A DNA stretch of 35,313 nucleotides from Nitriliruptoraceae bacterium. GTDB lineage: Bacteria; Actinomycetota; Nitriliruptoria; Nitriliruptorales; Nitriliruptoraceae. Below the pieces are notes generated by a model that saw only the letters and a list, made by a program, of their open reading frames with translations, did no database searches and had not been told where the DNA came from. The position numbers and the translations under genes were made by a program. The stretch lies in contig SKJO01000175.1 of NCBI GenBank assembly GCA_007121975.1, positions 1 through 35,313 on the forward strand. The letters are read 5' to 3'. Shown one piece after another: positions 15,046 through 21,930 of this stretch (position 1 is its first letter; each line of letters starts with the position of its first letter).

Positions 15046-15135
15046 GCCCGTGACGCGTGCGACGTACAGAGCCGTTGGTGAACTCACGTGGCTGGTGTTA
15101 CCCAGAGGGGAACATGTTCGCACGCCGCGCACCGA

Positions 15136-15396
15136 TCAGGTGAGCTCCTCGAGCACGCGGTCGATGACGGCATCGAGTCCCGGGGGCTCGCCACCGAGCT
15201 GCGCGATCACGGCCGCACGCACCGTGGTGCGCAGCGCCTCCTGGCCCGTGGGGGCAGCGACCAGGGCGATGCCGCGCTCGCGCGCCCGCTCGCGGGCCAG
15301 ATCGGTGAGCGTGGTGGCGTCGTCGACGACGAGCTCGGTGCAGCCCCCGTCGGCGAGGTCGTCGACGTCGCGCTGGGTGAGGAAGCGGCGCGGCAT
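15136..15396 (-). CDS. 86-residue BMC-locus protein: EutQ-N-like motif plus terminal amphipathic helices
   Basis: ATG 15396 follows GGGAGGG and starts 15 bases after the BMC-T stop, at the end of the eut operon. Residues 6-46 carry the motif also seen at the N-termini of EutQ and, more loosely, EutT: LTxRDVDxLADGG, a TxLTDLA core and RERGIALV. Compared with EutQ from this locus, a shared ARERG and TxxTxLA pattern is clear. The rest forms two short amphipathic helices: QEALRTTVRAAVIAQL (52-67) and LDAVIDRVLEEL (74-85). They resemble encapsulation peptides that take cargo into microcompartments. No enzyme domain is present. A role as adaptor or scaffold between shell and cargo, or shell and membrane, is inferred. 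I know no name for this stand-alone protein. Confidence 0.8.
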   Translation of the reverse strand: MPRRFLTQRDVDDLADGGCTELVVDDATTLTDLARERARERGIALVAAPTGQEALRTTVRAAVIAQLGGEPPGLDAVIDRVLEELT

Positions 15397-15411
15397 GGGT
15401 GCCCTCCCGGG

Positions 15412-16035
15412 TCAGGCTCGGCCCTCGACGGACTCGATCGCGGTGACGGCCGCCTCGCGCGCCGCGAGGATGTCGGCCTCGGTGCCGGCCATCCACAGCC
15501 GGCCGAAGCGGCCGACCGAGGTGACGTGCATCAGGTTGACGTTGGCAGCCTTCTCGGCCTCGTTCGCGGCGAGGTTGATGTAGGCCGCAGGGGCGACCTC
15601 GATCACCAGCATGGTCTGGCCCGCGACCAGCATCATGCCGCGCGAGAACCGGTTGAGCAGCTGGGCCTGGTAGGGACTGACGTTGGTGATGACCTGCAGC
15701 GACGCGATCGTGGGACGCACCCGGTCGGTGACCGCCAGCCCGAGGTTGTCCAGCACCACCTCACCGGCACGGATGACGTCGGCCTGCGACGGCGAGTGGA
15801 CCTCGAACATCCCGAACTCGCGCTCGACGATCTGCGCGCCCGGCTTGGCGTCGGTGGCCTTGACCGCGACGTCCACCACGCGGAACACCCAGTTGCCCGG
15901 CGCCATCTCGACGTACAGGCTGGCCATCCCCTCGATCGGCAGGTCACCCTGGGTCACCGTCCCGACGAACGCGGCGTACTGGGGCTGCATGCGGTCCAGG
16001 TAGCAGTAGGCGCGCAGTGCGAAGTCCTCAGCCAC
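15412..16035 (-). CDS. BMC-T (tandem BMC-domain) shell protein, distinct from EutL
   Basis: GTG 16035 follows GAGGAGC and overlaps the eutJ stop by 8 bases. The 207-residue protein has two BMC folds: residues about 36-100 (ASLYVEMAPGN, then DVAVKATDAKPGAQIVE) and about 140-203 (MLVIEVAPAAYINLAANEAEK). The N-terminal segment contains a CYLDRMQPQ motif. The two domains are recognisably related (YVEMAP / VIEVAP). Such proteins form pseudohexameric trimers in the shell, often with a gated pore. It is not similar in detail to EutL, which is also encoded here, so the shell would have two kinds of trimer. The frame stays open upstream but that part overlaps eutJ in a non-coding manner. Confidence 0.85.
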   Translation of the reverse strand: MAEDFALRAYCYLDRMQPQYAAFVGTVTQGDLPIEGMASLYVEMAPGNWVFRVVDVAVKATDAKPGAQIVEREFGMFEVHSPSQADVIRAGEVVLDNLGLAVTDRVRPTIASLQVITNVSPYQAQLLNRFSRGMMLVAGQTMLVIEVAPAAYINLAANEAEKAANVNLMHVTSVGRFGRLWMAGTEADILAAREAAVTAIESVEGRA

Positions 16036-16891
16036 GGCGGAGCTCCTCGGTCGACGAGCGCTCGTCGATGGCGCCACGATCATCGTGGAGCGCCACGCCG
16101 AGCGGGGTGACGAACAACGGCCGTGAGGGCACGACCGTGGTGATGCCGGTCTCGGTGCGCACGATCGATGCGATCCCCGGGAACGTCGCGGTCCCACCGA
16201 CCAGGTGGATCGTGCCGACGTCGCGGCCGGCCACGTGCCGCTCGATGATCGTGGCGACCTTCTCGAACACCGGCCGGACGATCGGCAGCAGGTGCCGCTG
16301 CTGCGCCGGGTCGGTCTTCATCGCCTCGGCGGTCGCGAAGCTCACACCGTGGGCACCGGCGATCACCAGCGACACGTGCGTGCCGCCGGTGGGCTCGTCC
16401 GCGGTGTACACCACCTCGCCGTGCTCGATGATCGCGATCCCGGTCGTGCCGCCGCCGACGTCGACGACCGCCCCGTGACGGACACCGAGCACCGCGTTGG
16501 CGGCGGAGGGCTCGTCGATGAGCGCGGTGCAGTCGAGCTCGGCGGCTTCGAGCACGTAGCGCACCGCCCGCACGTCGCTGACGGGAACGCCCGGCGGATA
16601 GCACGTCGCGGCGGTGGTCAGGGTCCGGCCCAGCCGCTGCTCCACCTCGGCCTTGAGCTCGCGCACGATCGCGGACGCGCCGAGCAGGTCCACGACCACG
16701 CCGTCGCGCACGACCTCGGCCGCGCGGTAGGCGCCGAGCAGCGGAGCCCCGTGCTCGTCGAGCACGAACAGCACCAGGGTGGCGGTACCCAGATCCACGC
16801 CGACCCGCACCACGTCGGGAACCTGCCCGACCCGCGGGCGGATCACCGCGGCATCGGCGGCGTCGAGCAGGCACTCGAGGTCGGGGCTCAT
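16028..16891 (-). CDS. eutJ: EutJ, actin/Hsp70-fold ethanolamine utilisation chaperone-like protein
   Basis: ATG 16891 overlaps the eutT stop (ATGA). The 287-residue product has the ASKHA ATPase signatures: GVDLGTATLVLFVLDEHG (phosphate 1), DEPSAANAVL (connect region), VDVGGGTTGIAII (phosphate 2) and HLVGGTATFPGI (adenosine). EutJ is predicted to be a chaperone of the eut microcompartment system; its precise client is not known. It sits in the middle of the tightly packed eutQ-eutT-eutJ-BMC-T run. Confidence 0.93.
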   Translation of the reverse strand: MSPDLECLLDAADAAVIRPRVGQVPDVVRVGVDLGTATLVLFVLDEHGAPLLGAYRAAEVVRDGVVVDLLGASAIVRELKAEVEQRLGRTLTTAATCYPPGVPVSDVRAVRYVLEAAELDCTALIDEPSAANAVLGVRHGAVVDVGGGTTGIAIIEHGEVVYTADEPTGGTHVSLVIAGAHGVSFATAEAMKTDPAQQRHLLPIVRPVFEKVATIIERHVAGRDVGTIHLVGGTATFPGIASIVRTETGITTVVPSRPLFVTPLGVALHDDRGAIDERSSTEELRRG

Positions 16892-17694
16892 CGCCCCACC
16901 CCCCCGTCGCCGGGTCCACCCTCGGACTCGGCCGCGAGCAGTAGCACCAGGTAGTACACGGCGCTGGACAGGCGGTTGACGGCCTGGGCGACGGCGCCGC
17001 CCTCGGTGCCGGGGTGGTGCTCGGGGGGGAACGCCTCGAGCGCGGCGATCTCCACCTCGCGGACCTGGCAGCGCAGCAGGTTGCACCAGTGCAGCAGCTC
17101 CGGGTGGCCGATCGCCGGCAGGGCGTGGTCGATCCCGACCGCGCCGAGGGGGTCGTGGCTGGCGGCGTGCAGCGTGTCGGCGTCGAGGCCGGCGAGCGCG
17201 AGCGTGCCCGGTGCGCGCAGGTGGTACTCGGCGCTGAGCAGCTCCCGGCAGTAGGCGGCCAGGGTGTCGAGGTGGTCGGCGACATCGGACCGGTCGAGGG
17301 CGAGCGCGCGGCTGCCGGCGAGCAGGCACCACGCCTGCAGGGTGTCGAGCCGACCGCGCAGCCGGATCCGGGCATCGGTCTTGACCGCGAAGAAGCGCGG
17401 ATCGAGCTGGGTGACGTGTGCCGGCTTGCGCGCGACGGGCGTGCCGCAGGTCACACAGCTGGGCACGTCCCCTTCGAACACGACCGGGAAGCGGCTGGGG
17501 ACCTGCCAGGCGGCGGCGGGGTGATCCGCAGGCGTAGGGGCGGGCGCCACCTCGACGTCCCGCAGCTCGAGCTTCCACTGCGCCACGAAGTCCTGCGCCG
17601 CCGGGGTCAGCACCGCACCCGCCGGGACGTGCACGACCGCGCCCCGCTCGGGGCGTCGCAGCTGCTCGCGCAGTTCGGACTCGGTGACGATCAT
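16888..17694 (-). CDS. eutT: EutT, ATP:cob(I)alamin adenosyltransferase
   Basis: The 268-residue protein aligns along its length with enterobacterial EutT: an N-terminal motif with PAGAVLTPAAQDFVAQW, a Cys pair (Cys80-x2-Cys83, SCVTCGTPVARKP), FAVKTDARIRLRGRLD, NLLRCQVREVEI and the C-terminal AVNRLSSAVYYLVLLL helix. EutT makes the adenosylcobalamin cofactor of EutBC. Salmonella EutT binds iron through an HX11CCX2C motif; here the first Cys is Ser79 and no His lies 11 residues before it, so only the CX2C remains. ATG 17694 overlaps the eutQ stop (ATGA), with AGGTGG upstream. The N-terminal 45 residues share the locus-wide T-P-x-A motif. Confidence 0.93.
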   Translation of the reverse strand: MIVTESELREQLRRPERGAVVHVPAGAVLTPAAQDFVAQWKLELRDVEVAPAPTPADHPAAAWQVPSRFPVVFEGDVPSCVTCGTPVARKPAHVTQLDPRFFAVKTDARIRLRGRLDTLQAWCLLAGSRALALDRSDVADHLDTLAAYCRELLSAEYHLRAPGTLALAGLDADTLHAASHDPLGAVGIDHALPAIGHPELLHWCNLLRCQVREVEIAALEAFPPEHHPGTEGGAVAQAVNRLSSAVYYLVLLLAAESEGGPGDGGVGR

Positions 17695-18239
17695 GGCGCC
17701 ACCTGCTCATCCCACGCCGCGGGGTAGGTGACGTACAGGAAGCGTGCCCAACCCGGCGTGGCGAAGGTCACGTGGGTGTCCCTGGGGACGAACAGCACGT
17801 CGCCCGGCAGTCCGATCACCGTGCCGGCGTCGGTGCCCAGATGCAGCTCCCCCTCGAGCACCACCTGGACCTCGTCGTAGGTCAGGTGCCACGGGAACGA
17901 GCCCTCACGCAGGGACATGACGCCAACCGCGACCGGCGCGCCGTGCTCGGCGGTGATCACGTCGCGCAACCGCACATCGAGCTGCGGCGGCGGGCCCGGC
18001 AGCGGGAACGGATCGAGCACGAGGCCGCGGGTACTCACGTGGCGCACCGTGGGTCGCGGCGGTGCGTCCGGTCGGGTGCGGTGCGCGTCGAGCGCGACCT
18101 CGTGCAGCTCGACGCCGCGCTCGCGGGCCTCGTCGACCGCCAGCGGCGTGACGATGGTGCCCGGGCCCACCTCGATCCGGGCCGAACCACGCTCGGCCGC
18201 CTCACGGATGTCGGCGGCCACGATCACGGGTGTCGGCAT
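17691..18239 (-). CDS. eutQ: EutQ, cupin-fold ethanolamine utilisation protein
   Basis: The 182-residue protein has an N-terminal motif (AADIREAAERG, then TIVTPLAVDEARERG) matching the Salmonella EutQ start, and a C-terminal cupin barrel (about 75-175) with FPWHLTYDEVQVVLEGELH, PGDVLFVPRDTHV and FLYVTYPAAW, all close to EutQ. Acetate kinase activity has been reported for Salmonella EutQ. No phosphotransacetylase gene is seen here to supply acetyl phosphate, so its role in this locus is open. ATG 18239, with GGAG 8 bases upstream, is preferred over GTG 18263, which has no ribosome site. Confidence 0.92.
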   Translation of the reverse strand: MPTPVIVAADIREAAERGSARIEVGPGTIVTPLAVDEARERGVELHEVALDAHRTRPDAPPRPTVRHVSTRGLVLDPFPLPGPPPQLDVRLRDVITAEHGAPVAVGVMSLREGSFPWHLTYDEVQVVLEGELHLGTDAGTVIGLPGDVLFVPRDTHVTFATPGWARFLYVTYPAAWDEQVAP

Positions 18240-18298
18240 GGGCAGCTCCGCGGTGACCGGCACGGGGCCGGCGGGCCGTCAGCGATCAGTTCGATGGG

Positions 18299-18838
18299 TC
18301 AGTCCACCGAGGGCAGGATCGCCTCGACGTCCCCGTGCGGACGCGGGATCACGTGCACGCTGACGAGCTCGCCGATCCGCCCGGCCGCAGCCGCACCCGC
18401 GTCGGTTGCCGCCTTGACCGCACCGACGTCGCCACGGACCATCACGGTGACGTAGCCGCCCCCGATGATCTCCTTGCCGATGAGGGTGACGTTGGCGGCC
18501 TTCACCATGGCGTCCGCGGCTTCGATCGAGCCGACGAGGCCCTTGGTCTCGATCATCCCGAGGGCGATCATCTGGACGTTGGCCATCTCGATTGTCCTTC
18601 GTGCTCGGGGTGGTGGAGCGCTCGCTCCGCCACCGGTGGGGGGTCGTACCGGGTCGGGGGTGGTTGGGAGTGGTGGGGCCGCGTGCTCCTCGAGGGCTGC
18701 GAGCACACCCTTGCGGGGACCGGCGGGACGGCCCGCTTCGAGGGCCGTGACCTGCTCGGCCGAGACCTCACCGGCGGCGAGCAGCGCACGGACCTGCGCG
18801 ACCGTGAGCACACCGTAGGCCTCGGGGGTCATCGCCAT
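18299..18838 (-). CDS. eutM: N-terminally extended BMC-H shell protein (EutM-like) with an internal start
   Basis: The frame from ATG 18838 encodes 179 residues. Residues 85-179 are a standard 95-residue BMC-H domain (MANVQMIALGMIETKGLVG, then DAMVKAANV and ending ILPSVD), as in EutM/PduA hexameric shell proteins. Residues 1-84 are extra: a helical part (LTVAQVRALLAAGEVSAEQV, then RKGVLAALEEH) and a Pro/Arg-rich linker. ATG 18838 lies one base after the eutE stop, so translation may be coupled. A strong AAGGA site precedes the internal ATG at 18586, so a short canonical BMC-H (18299-18586) is almost certainly made. Whether the long form is also made is uncertain, because linker codons use less GC at third positions than the flanking coding parts. 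Confidence 0.85.
   Translation of the reverse strand: MAMTPEAYGVLTVAQVRALLAAGEVSAEQVTALEAGRPAGPRKGVLAALEEHAAPPLPTTPDPVRPPTGGGASAPPPRARRTIEMANVQMIALGMIETKGLVGSIEAADAMVKAANVTLIGKEIIGGGYVTVMVRGDVGAVKAATDAGAAAAGRIGELVSVHVIPRPHGDVEAILPSVD
18587..18599 (-). promoter_or_regulatory. Internal ribosome binding site for the short BMC-H form
   Basis: On the minus strand AAGGAC lies about 7 bases before the ATG at 18586, inside the open frame of the longer protein. It decides the start of the canonical 95-residue BMC-H. Confidence 0.7.
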
Positions 18839-18839
18839 G

Positions 18840-20300
18840 TCATGGTCCGTTCATCTCGGCCAGCACGCGGCGCACCGCATCGGCGATCAGGGCGGGGTCG
18901 AGCCCGTCCGCGGCGGGGGGCGCGGCCGTCGACCAGGCAGCGGCGGGCGGGCGACGGACCTCGGAGGCCAGGCGCTTGACGTTGAGCACGTGGTGCACGG
19001 TGATGTTGTCGCTGACGACCGCACCGCCGATGCCCCCGGGTGCGAGCGTCATCGACGGCGCGAGGCCGGTGCTCGCGCCGATGGCCCCGAAGGTGCCCCA
19101 GGTGTTGACCAGGATGCGGAACGCCGGCTTCTCGCAGCCGAAGGCCAGGATCACGTCCTCGTCGGCCGCGTGGATGACCAGCGAATGGCCCTCCCCGCCG
19201 AACTGCAGCAGCTGGATCGAACGCTCACAGCCGGCACGCCAACCGTCCTCGACGAGGAAGCCGAGGACCGTGGTCAGCTTCTCCTGACTCAGCGGGTGGG
19301 CCGGGCCGACCCCTGCGAGGTCGGCCACGAGCACCCGCGCCGAGGCCGGTACCGGGAACCCGGCGAGCTCACCGATGCGCTGCGGGGTCCGGCCCACGAA
19401 CCGGGCCTGCATCACCCCGTCGGGCCGGAACAGCTGGGCCGCGAGGCTGGTGGCCTGCTCGGGGGTGAGCCAGTGGGCCCCGTTGGCCTCCATCTGCGCG
19501 CGCAGCTCGGCGGCGATGGGCCGGTCCGCCACGACCGTCTGCTCGGTGGCGCAGATGGTGGAGTTGTCGAACGCCTTGGAGTTGACGATGTCGGCGGCGG
19601 CGCGGGCGACATCCGCGCTGCGGTCGACGTAGGCCGGCACGTTGCCGGGGCCGACCCCGAGCGCCGGCTTGCCGGTGCTGTGCGCGGCCCGCACCATCGC
19701 GCTGCCCCCGGTGGCCAGGATCATCGAGGTGGCCTCGTGCGCCAGCAGCTCCTGGGTCCCGGGCAGCGTGACGGTGGTGAGGCAGCTGACCAGCCCGGGC
19801 GGCATCCCGGCAGCCTCACCGGCCTCGGCCATCACGCGGACCGCCTCGGAGGTGCAGGCCACCGCCGTGGGGTGGGGCGCGACCACGATGCCGTTGCCGG
19901 CCTTGACCGAGATCAGGACCTTGAAGATCGCCGTCGAGGTCGGGTTGGTCGAGGGTGACAGCGCGGCGATCACGCCGACCGGCCACCCGATCTCCACGAT
20001 CCCGCGCGGCGCATCCCGGCGCAGCACCCCGACGGTGGGTACCTCCCGGATCGAGGCCCACACGTCACGGCTGGCGAACTCGTTCTTGAGCCGCTTGTGC
20101 TCGGCGACGCCGTACCCCGTCTCCTCGTAGGCCAGCACGCCGAGCCGGCCGGCCGCGGCGAGGGCGGCGTCGGCCATCGCCGCGCAGACCCGGTCGACGC
20201 CGGCCTGGTCGGCAGCGCTGAAGACACGCTGGGCCTCACGCGCCGCGATCGCCAGGCGACGCGCCTGCTGGATGCTGCGAAGATCGAGGTCGAACTCCAT
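18840..20300 (-). CDS. eutE: EutE, CoA-acylating acetaldehyde dehydrogenase
   Basis: The 486-residue protein belongs to the aldehyde dehydrogenase superfamily, EutE/PduP branch. It converts acetaldehyde, NAD+ and CoA to acetyl-CoA inside the microcompartment. Visible marks are the catalytic Cys250 in NSTICATEQ, LSPSTNPTSTAIFK near residue 115-130, and GVGPGNVPAYVD. The last 20 residues form a separate amphipathic helix after a Pro/Ala linker (ALIADAVRRVLAEM), typical of a C-terminal encapsulation peptide. ATG 20300 has GGAG 9 bases upstream; a GTG at 20315 has none. The extended BMC-H gene starts one base after its stop. Confidence 0.95.
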   Translation of the reverse strand: MEFDLDLRSIQQARRLAIAAREAQRVFSAADQAGVDRVCAAMADAALAAAGRLGVLAYEETGYGVAEHKRLKNEFASRDVWASIREVPTVGVLRRDAPRGIVEIGWPVGVIAALSPSTNPTSTAIFKVLISVKAGNGIVVAPHPTAVACTSEAVRVMAEAGEAAGMPPGLVSCLTTVTLPGTQELLAHEATSMILATGGSAMVRAAHSTGKPALGVGPGNVPAYVDRSADVARAAADIVNSKAFDNSTICATEQTVVADRPIAAELRAQMEANGAHWLTPEQATSLAAQLFRPDGVMQARFVGRTPQRIGELAGFPVPASARVLVADLAGVGPAHPLSQEKLTTVLGFLVEDGWRAGCERSIQLLQFGGEGHSLVIHAADEDVILAFGCEKPAFRILVNTWGTFGAIGASTGLAPSMTLAPGGIGGAVVSDNITVHHVLNVKRLASEVRRPPAAAWSTAAPPAADGLDPALIADAVRRVLAEMNGP

Positions 20301-20327
20301 CACGGCACGCTCCACGGGGGCCGGCGC

Positions 20328-20984
20328 TCAGTACTTGACGGGATCACGGGCGACATCGAGCACGGCGTCCTGGAACGCCAGACAAGCGGCGCGGCAGGCG
20401 CTCTGCGTCCCCGACAGCAGCGCACCGGAGAAGTTGGTCTCGGACGGTGGAGCGAACCACACCCGCAGGGTGACGTCCGCCGCCTTGATCGCGGCGTCGA
20501 TCGCGTAGGTCGCCTCGATCGGCGGAGCGATGAGGTAGGCGAGCGGCGTGCCTTCGTCGACCTCGGCCTCCTTGCTCAGGTAGCTGCCGGTACGTGACAG
20601 GGTGTGCGCGAAGAAGGCGAGGTCACCGGCATCGTCGGCGGCGGTGAACCAGGCGGATTCCTGCGCGTAGTCGATGCAGGCGGTCAGGCCCGCCCGTGCC
20701 TCGGCGGGGTCGGGGGCCGCCATGATGCCGATGATCTCTCCCGACAGCGGGCCCGAGGCGTGGGCCGAGCCCGCGTAGAAGCTGCGGGCATACACGACCT
20801 CGACCTCGGCCTTCTTGGTGGCTTCGTCGAGCGACACGTACAACGAGTCGTCGAGGTCGCAGGTCACGAGTGCGAGGCTGCGCTGGTCGGGGCGCAGCTC
20901 GAGCTTCGCCGCGAAGTCGGGATGGACGTTGGAGATGATGCGCGCCGACAGGATCGTCGGCTTGATCGGGTCGAGCACGGCCAT
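20328..20984 (-). CDS. eutL: EutL, BMC-T shell protein
   Basis: The 218-residue protein matches EutL along its length: LRPDQRSLALVTCDLDDSLY, then VVYARSFYAGSAHASGPLSGE, FFAHTLSRTGSYLSKEA, AYLIAPPIEATYAID and SGTQSACRAACLAF. EutL is a circularly permuted tandem BMC protein forming trimers with a gated central pore; in other bacteria it binds ethanolamine. ATG 20984 follows GAGGAGGGA, a strong site. It lies between eutC and eutE in the operon. Confidence 0.96.
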   Translation of the reverse strand: MAVLDPIKPTILSARIISNVHPDFAAKLELRPDQRSLALVTCDLDDSLYVSLDEATKKAEVEVVYARSFYAGSAHASGPLSGEIIGIMAAPDPAEARAGLTACIDYAQESAWFTAADDAGDLAFFAHTLSRTGSYLSKEAEVDEGTPLAYLIAPPIEATYAIDAAIKAADVTLRVWFAPPSETNFSGALLSGTQSACRAACLAFQDAVLDVARDPVKY

Positions 20985-21005
20985 CGGTGTCCCTCCTCGC
21001 TCCGC

Positions 21006-21917
21006 TCAGCTCTCGGCGTTGGTCTGCTGGCGCAGCGCGACCCCGCTGGCCTGCTTGGCGAGCATGCGCTGGACGAACTCGACCACATAGGCCCCGGCCT
21101 CGAGCGGGTTGGTGCCCCCGTGCGCGGTGATCATGCAGATCAGGTCCCGGTCGGCGTCGGTCTTGCCGGGCCCCGGCTGGTAGCCCATGTAGGCGCTCAT
21201 GGCATCCGCGATGCCCAGGCCCGGGCGCTCCCCGATCAGGAGCACCAGCGCGTGGGCACCGATGACCTCGTTGATGTCGTTCATCACCCCGACCCGGGCG
21301 TTGGTGACGAAGAAGGGGGTCCCCACGCGCAGGCCCGCCGCCTCGAACCCCTGCAGCAGCACCGGCATGACCTCGCGCAGGTTGTTCTCGATCGCCGCGG
21401 CCGACAAGCCGTCGCCCACCACGATCTGGACGTCGGGTGCCTTGACGCAGCGCTGGTCGATGGTCGCCCGGGCGTCGTCGGACAGCCGCCGACCGAGGTC
21501 GGGTCGCAGCAGGTACTCCGCCCGGTCGGCGACCCGGGTGGTCACGGTGAACAGGTCGAACTCGTCCTTGACGGCCTCGTCCACCACCCCGTGGATGGCA
21601 TCCTGGGTGGCCCCGTGGTCGGCCTGGAACAGCAGCATCGACGCGGTTCGGGGTCGCGGTCCGGCCCGGCCCACGCCCAGCCGGGCGGTGGTCGTGGCCG
21701 CGAGGTTGGCCAGCCCCTCGGGGTCGTGGGGGTCGACCACCCCGAGCGCGTGGCGCCGCTCGGGATCGGTCGGGTCGGGCAGGTCCACGACCTGCACGGC
21801 ATGGTCGTCCGCGGCCGAGGTGGCGGGGCGTTCACCCCCGGCGGGTGCATCCGCCCCGGTGCCGCGCAGCTCGGCGACGACCGCTCGGACGATGCGCTCG
21901 ATATCGGTGGCGCTCAT
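21006..21917 (-). CDS. eutC: EutC, ethanolamine ammonia-lyase small subunit
   Basis: The 303-residue protein carries the family's adenosylcobalamin-binding region: HALVLLIGERPGLGIADAMS, AYMGYQPGPGKTDADR and MITAHGGTNPLEAGAYVVE. It pairs with EutB to convert ethanolamine to acetaldehyde and ammonia. The first residues (ATDIERIVRAVVAEL) form an amphipathic helix followed by a variable linker, as in N-terminal encapsulation signals. ATG 21917 follows AAGGAG and lies 13 bases after the eutB stop; a longer in-frame start would overlap eutB and lacks a ribosome site. Confidence 0.95.
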   Translation of the reverse strand: MSATDIERIVRAVVAELRGTGADAPAGGERPATSAADDHAVQVVDLPDPTDPERRHALGVVDPHDPEGLANLAATTTARLGVGRAGPRPRTASMLLFQADHGATQDAIHGVVDEAVKDEFDLFTVTTRVADRAEYLLRPDLGRRLSDDARATIDQRCVKAPDVQIVVGDGLSAAAIENNLREVMPVLLQGFEAAGLRVGTPFFVTNARVGVMNDINEVIGAHALVLLIGERPGLGIADAMSAYMGYQPGPGKTDADRDLICMITAHGGTNPLEAGAYVVEFVQRMLAKQASGVALRQQTNAES

Positions 21918-21930
21918 GGCGGTGGCTCCT

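Noticed and set aside
15110..15119. GAACATGTTC palindrome as an SOS (LexA/Cheo) box
   Set aside because: The actinobacterial and Bacillus box is GAAC-N4-GTTC; here only two bases separate the arms, and no SOS gene follows.
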